DNA of 64,000 bases, taken from contig CM060981.1 in assembly GCA_030765065.1 (NCBI GenBank), positions 229,779,152-229,843,151 of the forward strand, read 5' to 3'. A program made the translations under genes and the position numbers. The notes beneath the pieces are model-generated. The model had not been told where the DNA came from. It worked only from the letters and a program-made list of their open reading frames with translations, and did no database searches. Every line of letters starts with the position of its first letter. The first letter of the stretch is position 1. Origin of the DNA: Deroplatys truncata. Taxonomy: Eukaryota; Arthropoda; Insecta; Mantodea; Mantidae. Positions 33,050-43,539 of this stretch are shown in pieces.

Positions 33050-34640
33050 CTATGTACATAGTAGGTAGAGAAGGTATTGCATTCCACCCAAAAATTTGAT
33101 ACCGAAATTTCACTGGAAATACATGTTTTGAGGTGGCCCTGCATTTTTGGAAACATGTCCGTTTGTGCGTCTGTGAACAGCATAACTCAGTGATTAAAAG
33201 TCCTATAAATACCAAACTTGGTATTTGAGTTTAGTATCTTCCAGAGATGCGACACGAAGATTTTTAAAAGAATTTTCATATGCTTCATGTTAATCGAGAT
33301 ATCGAGATGTCAATCTTATTGCTAATTTTCTTGTAGATGCATGGGGAATATGGTAGGCTTTAAGTGATAGTCAAATACTTTAGGAGCTGATTGCTATATG
33401 GAGTATTCCATTCTCTTTGCATTACCAGGACAAAAAAAGTTAATAACGAATTCCCATTTGAGAAAATGTATAAGTATTGGAAAATTTAAGGAAATAACAA
33501 GCAATATCTCGAAAATGCTTCACTCAACAACAAAAAATGTATATGACATATATTGTGTATTTTAACGCGATCTACCTTTTTTGTGTAGCAAAATTTTTGT
33601 CTATCGCTTATGGTTGACCACTTATGCAAAAGACGTTCACAATGAAGAATACTTTTGGAGACATTCCCTGAAAATTCGAGATATACATTTCATTTGTCAT
33701 AAAAATATCTTAAACATATGGAATTTAATCAAAATCGTTAGAGCAATTTTTGAGAAAATTAAAATTTTCGAAAAATGTTCCATGTAAAGGATAATCTGGG
33801 GTGGGGGAATTTTCTTGAAAACCTTCGTGTCGCATCTCTGGAAGATACTGAACCTAAATACCAAGTTTGGTGTTTATCCGACTTCGTTTCTGAGTTACGC
33901 TGTTCACAGACAGACACACACACGAACATGTTTCCAAAAATGCTTTATATGCATTCAGTTCACCTCAAAATATTCATTTCCTGTGAAATCTCGGTATCAA
34001 ATTTTTGGGTGGAATACAATACTTCCCTACTTACTATACGTAGTAGAGACAGTAAAAATGCTCCTATTCCAACTACCCGTTATATGGAACATTTTTCCAA
34101 AATTTTGGTTTTCTAAAAAATCGCTCTAACGATTTTGATTAAAATTCCGTATATGAAAGATATTTACATGACATTTGAAATGTATATCTTGAATTTTCTG
34201 AGAATAGCTTAGGAAGTCCTCTTCATTCAGAAGAAATTTTATATAATCTTGGTAAACATTAAACAACAGACGAAAACTTACTGAAAAAAGAATGTATTTC
34301 TCCTCAAAACACAATTTACTTCAAATATTTTTTCCAGGATATCCGTTAGTAATGGTTCGAATTGTTCAACACTTTTCAGTTCTTGTTGATTGTATGTTGT
34401 TTTTCGGGATTGTATGGAAACAGTGTGGAATTTTAAATCCAGCATACAGCTTGCAGTTCCTAAATATTTGACTATATATATTCTCATTTTATCTCTAACG
34501 AAATGTGTAATATAACTGTTTCTGTAAATGTTTATGTCGATTAAAATGAAGAAGGTAGAAAAATAAGCTGTCGTAGGAATAGTTTGCATACCCGCTAATA
34601 AATATAGAGGGTAGAGAAAGTAGTGTGAATGTAACAGGCA
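33050..34640 (-). mobile_element. Family A2 copy split by a nested A1 copy
   Basis: The outer part 33050-33269 runs from CTATGTACATAGTAGGTAGA to CGAAGATTTTTAAAAGAAT. It resumes at about 34057 with TCCAACTACCCGTTATATGG and ends GTAGTGTGAATGTAACAGGC. Confidence 0.75.
33270..34056 (+). mobile_element. Family A1 copy, 5'-truncated, nested
   Basis: Begins CATATGCTTCATGTTAATCG, about 60 bp inside the normal 5' end, and ends CGTAGTAGAGACAGTAAA. It lies in the opposite orientation to its host. Confidence 0.8.
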
Positions 34641-34946
34641 TTTTAACCCTGGTACAAGCGGTACTGTGGATATGCGTGTTTGTAACTGATGGGACCCAAC
34701 TAATGAGCACATTTCTTAGGTGTAAATGATCTCGTACGCAAAATCGATTGAAAAATACGCTACAATCACAAACATGCCATCATTGGTGAACCTTGCTCTC
34801 TAGAACGACACGAACGCAAACAGGTCAGGTCTGCATCGTCTCCGTCTCCTGCCTGTGTGTGCAACATTAACTGTAATTTACAGCCTCACTTTGACCTACA
34901 TTGTTTCTAAGCCTAAAATAATCTTACTCTTGAAATTGATGTATTG
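34641..34946. other. Unclassified spacer
   Basis: No feature was recognised. Confidence 0.35.
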
Positions 34947-35885
34947 TTTCACGTATGGAAAGCAAGTTTGAAGTAGGAGTTGTATTGCATTTCGACTGTT
35001 GGGGAGCGAAATGCTTGAAATAGTTACAACCGCACATATGGTGAAAAGTTTCCGGTAGCCTTCGCCCCAAGTTTAAAAATATTATTGACTTTGTAATTTG
35101 ACTGTTTCTTTAAATATTATATATTTATGTTTACCTCGGCTCCGTCAGTACTTTTTTTTTAGCGACATGTTTCTCTTTGCAGGGTTGTGGTGCGATTGAA
35201 GAATGTAGGCTTACAGAGATTTTAGTTTTTACTTCACTCCTTTTATTATTAATTTTGGCACGATTTAAATAACATTTCACTTATATAGAGAGCTGTGGAG
35301 GTTCTTTAATTAATTACTTGCACTTTTTAACACGTAAAACTATTTTCGTCTCACACGAATACGTATTAAGTTTCTCGAGGACACATCTCGCATCCGGTTA
35401 GAAACACTAACTGCTACCAACACGTCCAGTTATGAGCACTGTCTATAAGCAACTGACTGGATTTCTACCTCCTAAATTTGTAAATTTCTGTATTTCAAGT
35501 CTCTGATTGGCTATTCCTAATCCAATAGAATACCTTCACTTAATTTAAGCTTTTTTCTGGTTGTTGATTGGTTATTCTATAAACTGTCATAAAAATTACA
35601 TTATTGTTGCTCCAAGAATGACTAGTAGCATTATTACACTTTCTTACTCATTATTGCCTCAGGGTTACCTCATTGTTACCTCTTTGTTAGCAACTTTTAA
35701 GCTATTATTCTCACAGCTCCTACATTATTAAATTACGTAATACATTCACATAAAATTATTGAACATGTATACAATAATATAAACATATACAATGACTGTA
35801 ATATACACTTTTTATATATCGTTACATACACATATTGCTTTAATTATACTGAAATCATTTAAGTGTTAAAGATGCTGCTTCACGC
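34947..35885 (+). mobile_element. Family B repeat, copy 2
   Basis: Starts GTTTCACGTATGGAAAGCAA, includes TCCGGTAGCCTTCGCCCC and CGGCTCCGTCAGTACT, and ends ATCATTTAAGTGTTAAAG. Slightly better preserved than copy 1. Confidence 0.75.
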
Positions 35886-36054
35886 TTTTTACCGTCTCAT
35901 AAAACAGTTGCTTTCTACTTCAGCCACCATCTTAACACTGAGGAATGGAGAAGAGGTAAGAAATGGGTATTCCTGAATCATTGCTCTCTTTTTAAGTAAT
36001 TCCAGTTATTCTTTATCGAGACCCCTCTACTGAATTCCTGATAAAATCTCTTTA

Positions 36055-36409
36055 TTACTTTCTCCACTGTTTATCTATAGTAAGTAGAGGAAGTATTGCA
36101 TCCCACGCAAGAATTCAATACTGAAATTTCACCAAAATACACGTTTTGAGGTACCCGGATCCAAAAAGCATTAATAGAAAAAGGTCCTGTGTGCGTGTTA
36201 AATATCATACTTAGTATTTAAGTTCAGTATAGCGAGGATCATCAAAAAATTCCCCCATCCCAAACTACCTTCTATATTCTTTTTTTTCTCAAAAATGGCT
36301 CCAACAACTTTAATTTAAATTACTTACATGTGTTTAATATATTCGCATCATAAATAAAATGCATATCTTGAGTTTTCCGGGATTAGCCTGTGAAGTCGTC
36401 TTCGATCTG
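36055..36409 (-). mobile_element. Family A2 copy, segment 1 (interrupted by LTR element)
   Basis: TTACTTTCTCCACTGTTTATC to TGTGAAGTCGTCTTCGATCT. It continues at 37441. Confidence 0.7.
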
Positions 36410-36453
36410 CATGTGATAGTGGTTTACTTTATATTATATTTAATTTGTTGTTG

Positions 36454-36473
36454 AGCCCCACTTTTGGGAGCCA
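36454..36473 (-). other. Putative primer-binding site
   Basis: TGGCTCCCAAAAGTGGGGCT begins with TGG, as expected opposite a tRNA CCA end, and sits directly after the proposed LTR end. Confidence 0.5.
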
Positions 36474-37011
36474 ATTTGCGATGGTAAATTTATAATGTTA
36501 TTTGTGTATGTGTGTTTACTTCACGTGGTGATGCCATTTTGTGACGTAATTCTTTGTTAGGTTTGTAGCTCCATCTGGTGTTAGCAATTTGCAGTAGTAT
36601 TAGTGTTTGTTTGAAAGAATGCTACTGTTATTTTATTTAATTTTGGTTTACTGTCCTCCGGCTAGCTATTATCCTTTTGGGTCGAGCACTTCTCTTTAAA
36701 CAGGTTGTGTAAACGAAAAGGAATCTTTTATCCAAAGATAACACTGATGAAAGAATTTCTTTTATACTTTTATTGTCGAACACTTTCACTATCACATTTA
36801 CACATTGATCTAGACACTCGCCAAACTGAAACTGTTATAACAACTTCTTACTGATCACTTTTAATTCACGTACTTCAATCTTTTGTATAATTAACTTTAC
36901 CATACTTGAGATTTTTCATAACTCTTATACGCGTAACTTGCGAATCGATAGCCGACGTGTAATATTTCTGCTGGACTGAAGGCGACGTGTATCATACAAA
37001 TATTTTCGACG

Positions 37012-37047
37012 AACTGACGGACTCTACCTCTAACCTAGCCTTTTATA
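37012..37047 (-). promoter_or_regulatory. LTR core promoter (TATA box and initiator)
   Basis: Minus-strand TATAAAA (37047-37041) and TCAGTT (37017-37012). The A of the initiator is 32 bp from the first T of the box, the canonical spacing. Confidence 0.65.
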
Positions 37048-37440
37048 CTCATACACCCCGATATGCCTAAAGATTATAACTGAGCTGCAATTGGCTAATA
37101 AAACGCGCCAACATTAGCGTCTATTTTTATATCCAATGAAAATTATGAATACATATGCTCTAGGGAAATGTTCCAGAAGATTCTAAAGGAAAAACGCGCC
37201 AACATTACGTAACTTCCTCGTTTCCAATAATGATAAACAGCTCACCCCCTCGCTGCATTATTGCACGCTATTATTGTCAGTTTCAGTAAGGCAGTATAAA
37301 CTTACTTCCCAACAATAATTACAATCAACAAACATCTCAAATCAATGTCACATAATAATGCATATTCATACTATAATCACTCTTTACATTTAAATAATTT
37401 GTGATACAAATTACTGCATCACATGACATGTTATAACTTG

Positions 37441-37600
37441 TAAATTGTAAGGAATAGACAATAACTTACTATAGAAAAGATGTAGATCTGTTAAATCGCA
37501 CAATTTATTTAGAGTAATACTTTTATTCTGTGGCGTTAACCATTTCCTAGATACCACTTATTTTAGATTTGAATTGTCAAATACTTTATAAGCTTTCCGC
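37441..37600 (-). mobile_element. Family A2 copy, segment 2
   Basis: AATTGTAAGGAATAGACAAT to ATTTGAATTGTCAAATACTT, continuing segment 1. The final segment is 38590-38815. Confidence 0.65.
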
Positions 37601-38589
37601 TGCAAAGTCGCTATCCATTTTGTTTTCTCGTGGTGCCAATTTGAACCCGGGCGTTGTTCGTCACGTTTGAAGCCGTACCCTTTGCTTCATTATCTGCTGT
37701 TGATTCTGCTGCCAGCTGCTACCGTGGTTTGCTATGAGATATTTCTCTCAGGGAATGCGTATGCGGAGTACACCAGTTTAAATTTACTGAGAAATTTAAT
37801 AGGACCTACTACTTGAGCTGTTCAAGTGAGTTGCCGACGGTTTGAAAATAAAAAATAAACTGATTATGAATCGTAGCACTCGAAACTAGAACATTTAAAT
37901 TATTGTACCTGCTAACTTCTGCAGTGTCATTTTCACGGTTTGAAATAACTGTTTCCGCAATAAAAGATATTAGAAGCGTAACTTGCCGTGAGTCGCTAAG
38001 ATGCTTGCGGCAAAACCCCTCGCGCCTACCGCTAAGTAACTGATAACCCAGCGCGATTTGAGGCGCTGCGAACTGCTGATCACCGTAAGACTGGAAGCCC
38101 CTAAGGCTGTAGATGAGGAAAAGAAAGGTAAGACGCTAATTTTAGCAATACACCTCTTTTATTACTTAAGCTCCGCCTACATATTACTCCCCTATCAAGA
38201 TCCCTTCATATGCCTCCAATATTAAATACTCTAACCTATGCATATGTGACACTGTTACTAGGTGGTACCTCCCCGAACCTCTGAATTTCATTACCTTTCT
38301 CTTTTTCAGAATTTCTGGTATACATGACTATTCAAACGCACTGAACTCAAGCTTTAACTGCATTCCAAGAACTTTTACACTATCGCGTTTACTACTTCAG
38401 CTGTTGCTAATGACTTTGAATAACATGGCTCACTAATGACCTTTTTCTCGGAGAAATCGTTCAACTCAAGCTTATTTCATTATACATTGATTATTTATCT
38501 ATCTCACTGTAATTTCCTTATTTCATTATTTATATCTTTCTGTAAATAATTACGGTATCACAAAGATAACGGAATTGCCAAGCCATCCA
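37601..38589. other. Unclassified insertion of about 1 kb within the A2 copy
   Basis: Separates segments 2 and 3 of the same A2 element, so it should be an inserted sequence. It is GC-richer around 37620-38110 (GGCGCTGCGAACTGCTGATC). No frame, TIR or tRNA-like head was recognised. CGCTATCC near the left edge and CAATAGCG near the right edge are only weakly inverse. Confidence 0.45.
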
Positions 38590-38815
38590 ATAGCGACCCG
38601 TTGTTAAAACATCTGATTATCGCTAAAGCCTTCTGTATTCCCTTATTCACCTTGTACCTACAGCGAAATATGTAATAAAACCAACTCTACAAATGTTTAT
38701 CTCGATTAGCATGAAGTGGGTAAAAGAATAAGCTTTTGTAAGATTAAATAATTTGTTGAAGAATGGATTAGAGAAAGTTACGTGAATGTAACACATCAGA
38801 TTTTTGTAAAACTAA
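38590..38815 (-). mobile_element. Family A2 copy, segment 3
   Basis: AACATCTGATTATCGCTAAA to GTGAATGTAACACATCAGA, the terminal part of the element. Confidence 0.65.
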
Positions 38816-39013
38816 TATTAACATAACATACATATGCTTTTTCTTTTATATGCGTTGCAATTCATAACGGTATAAGCATTGATAATAAAACATCGAAAGC
38901 AGCAAATGCTTAAATAATACGTGCCCGGCAAAGAAAATAACACGACGACCTTAAAAAAAAAAACAAGACGATCTTTTAAAGACACGAATTGCATACGTTT
39001 TTCCAATAAAGTT

Positions 39014-39672
39014 AATCATGTTAATCGAGATGAACCTTTGTAGAAATCTTATTGTTAATTTTGTTATAGGTGCAAGGGGAATATGGTAGGCTTTAAGCGA
39101 TAATCAAATCTTTTAAGTGCTGGTTGCTATGTGGGGCATTCTATTCTCTTTGCATGTCCAGGACATAAAAAGCGAATAACGAATTCCCATTTCATAGAAA
39201 GTATTGAAAAATTTAAATAAATAACGAGGAATATCTCGGAAATGGTTCACTCGAAAAAAAAGTATACGAAATAAATTGTGTATTTTAACAAGATCTGCAT
39301 TTTTTGTGTAATGAAACTTTGTCTATCTCATACGATTTACCAGTTATGCAAAAGTCATTGAAATGAAGAGGACGTTTGGGAACATTCCCAGAAAAGTCAT
39401 CATATACATTTTATTTGCCTGAAAATGTCTTAAACATGTGATATTTTAATAAAAATCATTAGAGCCATTTTTGAAAGAATCAACATTTTCAAAAAATGTT
39501 CCATGTAAAGGGTAGTCAGGGATAGAGGCTCACAGACATACGGATCTTTTTCTAAAAATCATTTTTTTATTCAGGGCACCTCAAAATATATATTTCCTGT
39601 GAAATCTCGATATATAATTTTTGGGTGGAATGCAGTACTTCCCCTACTTACTGTACGTGGTAGAGAAAGTAA
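39014..39672 (+). mobile_element. Family A copy, 5'-truncated and lacking the CA block
   Basis: From AATCATGTTAATCGAGATG to GTACGTGGTAGAGAAAGTAA. The segment between TAGTCAGGGATAGAGG and CTCACAGACATACGG is deleted, so the CA tract is lost. Confidence 0.7.
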
Positions 39673-39989
39673 AAATGAAAGGCAAGAATCTTACTTTAAT
39701 CAAACTTGTACCTTGTATCCACAATGACTCATATTATGACATTCAGTGCATAGTTACTATATGTACTCTTTCTGGCTGTCATAGGGATTGGCGTTTTGTA
39801 AAGAAAAGCATCTGCTTGATCAATAATCGTCTACGGTTGTGGTGGTGTACAGAGTTGTTGGCATGTATATTAAGGATTCTATCGACATTTTCAGCAGGAA
39901 TTCTTTTTCCCTGCAGTTAGGTAACCACAGTAACCCAGTAGTTCCTGCTGAAAACGGTTTCATATATTGCAGTTGTTTCCTGTTGCCAG
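39673..39989. other. Sequence immediately upstream of the Ig exon (presumed intron)
   Basis: No coding signal. It ends in a pyrimidine-rich acceptor, TTGTTTCCTGTTGCCAG. Confidence 0.4.
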
Positions 39990-40301
39990 ACGAGGAGGGC
40001 CCGGAAGTGACACAGGACCCGGAACTGGATGGCGACGCCACGTCTGACGGCGGTGTCCGACAGGTGGAGGTGGCACTGGGAGGCGCGGTTCAACTTCAGT
40101 GTCCTGCTGCAACCCCTGGAGGGGGATGCTGGAGTCGAGTAGGTGCCGATCGGCGTCTCCAACCCGTCGGCCCTGGACCGGACCTCTCCTTGGACCGGGT
40201 TCTCTACCAGGAGGCGGGAAACTATCGCTGTCTTGTAGGACGAAGTTCTCCCGAACTGGCAGAATGGCGGGCCGACCTGGATATACAGCTCATCGTTACT
40301 G
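39990..40301 (+). CDS. Internal exon encoding an immunoglobulin-like domain
   Basis: This is the best host coding sequence in the window. A clean acceptor (TTTCCTGTTGCCAG, AG at 39988-39989) and a consensus donor (ACTG then GTAAGTATT, GT at 40302) delimit 312 bp. That is exactly 104 codons, with phase 1 at both ends, the usual arrangement for one Ig domain per exon. The frame stays open throughout and GC content is far above the surroundings. Visible signatures: VEVALGGAVQLQCPA (B-strand cysteine), then CWSRV (a W after it), DLSLDRV, and QEAGNYRCLVG (the D/E-x-G-x-Y-x-C motif with the F-strand cysteine), then a G-strand-like ADLDIQLIVTG. The product would be one extracellular domain of an Ig-superfamily cell-surface protein, acting in adhesion or recognition. 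The gene cannot be named from one exon; neighbouring exons are not found in this window. It could also be a retired exon, though no lesion is seen. Confidence 0.75.
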
Positions 40302-40496
40302 GTAAGTATTCCTTCAGCCCATTTGTAAGCGCATTTTGCATAGCTTTATTCTGTAGATCTACTTTTAGGTAAAACCGCACGGTTTCTTAAACCTCACGCT
40401 TCTTTTGTTTCTCACTTCAAAGCACAACTTTGAGAACCACCTTAGCAGGTAGGCAGCTCTTAACCTTTTGAGTAAAGTTTGTTAAGAATCGTAGGT
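40302..40496. other. Downstream intron sequence
   Basis: Follows the donor. No feature apart from the splice site. Confidence 0.35.
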
Positions 40497-41000
40497 GGGT
40501 GAGTCTTCTCAGCCGGCGGATTGAGAAGTCATGCAGTCCCGTAAACACTGTCCACTGCATCGATTTGTATCAATTTTGGCCGAAAGGACTGCTTTGCACC
40601 ACTATGCGTTCAATGACTTGCACTCATAGCGCAACAGTGTGCGCGTTTGCCTTCACTGGTGAAGGTCCCAGGTTCAAATACTTCCACTTGAGGGTACTTT
40701 TTATGTATAGTAAATTTAACCAGAACTGATAGTTTAATTATGTGAATTTCATTAAAACACAAATTGTTACTTGCTAGAATATGCCAATCCACTCATTTAT
40801 TCGCAGGCGTGATTCGAACTCCGACCTTCTCTATGATTTTCCAATGTGTTAACCGCTGCGCTACCAGCATACTTACAATGAGCACCACCGTAGCTCTAAT
40901 CAGCGGGCTGGTGAATTCGGTGCCAGTACCTGCATTTCACAGCATCAGTAAAACGCAGGGTGCCTAGTTACCAATCCGCAGGATGAGAAGACTCCTATGT
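40497..41000. repeat. Inverted pair of tRNA-like units (foldback, about 0.5 kb)
   Basis: GAGTCTTCTCAGCCGGCGGA at about 40501 is mirrored by the reverse complement of about 40975-40998 (GAGTCTTCTCATCCTGCGGA). About 130 bp inward from each tip lies a tRNA-like block. On plus, TAGCGCAACAGTG and AGGTTCAAATAC occur (40628-40682). On minus, TAGCGCAGCGGTTAAC and AGTTCGAATCAC occur (40866-40806). The two halves point at each other. Confidence 0.6.
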
Positions 41001-41714
41001 GCGTGTGTTTCATTTTACTGGTGTAAACCATACGAATTATACAGTGACTATAATTGCCTATTTTCATAGTGTGTGCCTTTTTGTAGTATAAGGGTCTGTT
41101 GTTTGTTTGTGTTGCGATGAGAACCTTTATCAAGGTTTTTGCCTATTGTAATTTCATTATTTATGTTATTGTCGGTTATTTATTAAAGTATTGCGATTAA
41201 TATTTTGTGCTCTGAGCCATTGACAACAGCCTGAGTATGTTTGTAAGACCGGCACTCCTTTCTAACAATGCAAAACAAAACATGTTTTTATTTAAAGTCG
41301 CTTTTTAATTATTTATTACTTGAGTTTCTTTCCTGCTACTGGAGTATTAAGTACATGTTTCTCCTGTAAAAATATAGAAAAATATTTATTTGTAAAATAT
41401 TTCTTGCAAAAGAATGGGAAATTCAATGTCAGCTGTACTTTGTTGTTCAAATGTACTAATTTGTTGATGGGAGAGAATTGTATTCCTTAAACGTTATTAG
41501 GAACAGAATTTATTGCAATTACTTACTCTATCTAAATTGTTAATTTATATGAAATTGCATAGGCACAAGGGAATTTTTTTGCTCCATTTATATGCCACCT
41601 TTAAAATCTCGAGGGCTTTTTACCTTAGGAGCGATTGCTCATCAGCAATGATGTTCGCTTGTTTTACAGTGTGTTAACCTTTGGGATGTTATTACTCTTG
41701 GTTATTACATTAAA
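41001..41714. other. Unclassified AT-rich sequence
   Basis: No gene or repeat was recognised between the foldback and the LINE 3' end. Confidence 0.35.
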
Positions 41715-41799
41715 TCCACACTCCCACTCGTACTTCCAGGCTCTAGGGAGGATAGGGAATAATCCTGCCTAAAGAAAACCTTTGTTTGGGTTTCAGCTG

Positions 41800-42130
41800 T
41801 GTCGATACTTGCTTTGCTAGTTCGTCAGCGTTCTAATTGCCTTCAATTCCTTTATGCCCTGGGACCCATGACAAACAAACCTTATGTTCTCAAGATTGGA
41901 TAAGGCAGTAGTACATTCACCTGCCATGTAGATAACATTAAAGGTCTGTTTAAAGCCTTTAGTGTTGCCGGCTGTCTGAAAAAATTAAGATTTGGTTATA
42001 TTTATACTCTCTTATAAGATTTTCTTTTGTACATTGTACAATACTTCGGCTTGAAATACCGTGGTTACCAGACCCACTGAATTGCTAAAGTTACACTCCA
42101 CCTGCTGACAGTTCAAATCCCTGTCGGAGC
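41800..42130 (-). pseudogene. LINE RNase H domain remnant
   Basis: Translation on the minus strand gives a degraded start (QFSGSGNHGISSRSIVQ), then LIREYKYNQILIFSDSR (the D of the IxSDS motif), and then VCLSWVPGHKGIEGN, a stop, NADELAKQ. The last block is the WVPGHxGIxGNxxAD signature carrying the final catalytic aspartate. The domain degrades the RNA strand of the RNA:DNA hybrid during LINE integration. A stop in place of the residue after GN, and frame changes, show decay. Confidence 0.75.
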
Positions 42131-42289
42131 ATGATAGCATAATGCCATTTCTACCAGGGGATTTGTATGGTTCAAATGAGAACGCAGCCCATTTAGTTTT
42201 TCATAACAGATTACCTTCTTAGCTGTTTTCCAGCCTTCCTTCTTTCCTTGATGTCCGCGATGGGAACCCGAGTCCTAGAACACTCCCTC

Positions 42290-43450
42290 TGAGCCGGGGA
42301 AATGAGTTCTTAGAAGCTCCTCCATAGTTTCCACAGCAGAGTTAGTGAACCCCCCATCAACATTTTGAAGAGTTGCGCACAGTCAGGAGTCTGATCAATC
42401 TCCTCACAACGGTTCCTCCAAGAGTCCCTCTTGGCCTTCCTTAAATCTCTGTTATATTGAGTTAAAGCCTTTCTGTATTCAATCTATGAACCGGAATATT
42501 TTGCTTTATTAAAGAGCCTTCTTACCTCTTTCCTCTTATGTGCTAAGTCATTATTCCACCAGGGAACATCCCTACGTGAACATCTTTGTACCTAAGGACG
42601 CTGCTATTAAAGGTTGCAGTTATTGCCTCCTGAAATAGCACAGATGCTATCTCTAGGTCCGCATAACTGTCTGCTGCAATATCAATTTTGCTCTGATTCT
42701 GGCTAAGTTTTCTCTGTAAGAATACCAGTCAGTTTTCCTAGGATTTATATATGGTTCTAATTGCTGGAAAAAACCAGACAACTCAAGGCGTATGTATCTG
42801 TGGTCTGAGCAACTCATTTCACCAGATACTTGCCAATATAATTAATACCTATTGTTATGTCTAAAACTTCCTTCCTTTTGGCTGTAACAAAGGTCGGCCT
42901 GTTTCCTACGTTCATTACATCTAAGTTACTAGATACAATAAAATTGAAGAGATACTCACCTCTTTAATTGATATTAGTGCTCCCCATGAAATATATTGAG
43001 AGTTTGTATCACATCTAATGATAAGGTGGTAGCCGTCCTTTATGCATTCGGCTACCAACCCTTCAACTCCCTTTGTGGGGGAGGTCCTGGATCACCATAT
43101 AAAAGGTACGCAGGCCCGAGGATAACCTCCCTCGGTTCTTCCATTTTATTATTGTAGTTTTATCATCGTCAGGTCTCTGGAACACAGATGCATAAGTGGT
43201 AGTATCTTTATTCACTGGTTTACAAGGATACAGAGCGTGGCTAGATCTACTATAAACTAGTTCTCCACCTACCTCTTTCAATCCTCTAGTATCCCTCATA
43301 GAAAACCAAGGGCCACATTAAAGCCCCTCATTAGCGCACACAAGGCAGCCCAAGTAGCCATGATGTGCTGGAGATTAATTTGTAGCACCTTCGTCTTGAC
43401 ATGAAGTCTTCCCTTCATCTCTACCTTCAGGAGTTGAAAGTCTAACCTTC
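42290..43450 (-). pseudogene. LINE AP-type endonuclease domain and linker remnant
   Basis: From the minus strand: LQINLQHIMATWAALCALM (N-terminal strand with the conserved N), TRGLKEVGGELVYSRSSHA, LVAECIKDGYHLIIRCDTNS (the catalytic D-x-N pair, DTN), QYISWGALIS, ETGRPLLQP-like and SCSDHRYIR (the SDH motif with the catalytic histidine). The linker follows: DVPWWNNDLAHKRKEVRRLF, NKAKY, then YNRDLRKAKRDSWRNRCEEI. This nuclease nicks the target for target-primed reverse transcription. Several stops and frameshifts are present, for instance after LYLVT. Motif order is complete, so identification is firm; clade is not. Confidence 0.8.
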
Positions 43451-43539
43451 CTAACCGCCAGAAGGCCTTGAATTTACGACTTTCCAGCCATTTAAACGAA
43501 TCGCAGTCTAGTGATAAGGTCAGCATTTCCCCTTATCAG

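Larger units (their letters stand above)
36410..37440 (-). mobile_element. LTR plus primer-binding site of an LTR retroelement, copy 2 (inserted in A2)
   Basis: On the minus strand an LTR of about 950 bp runs from about 37428 (TGTCATGTGATGCAG) to about 36477 (ATCGCA). It is followed after three bases by TGGCTCCCAAAAGTGGGGCT, which resembles the tRNA primer-binding site of Ty3/gypsy elements. About 45 bp of internal sequence remain. Core promoter: TATAAAA with a TCAGTT initiator 32 bp downstream. No coding region is left. The flanks are the two halves of an A2 copy, so this is an insertion; CATGT occurs at both edges and may be the target duplication. Confidence 0.65.
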
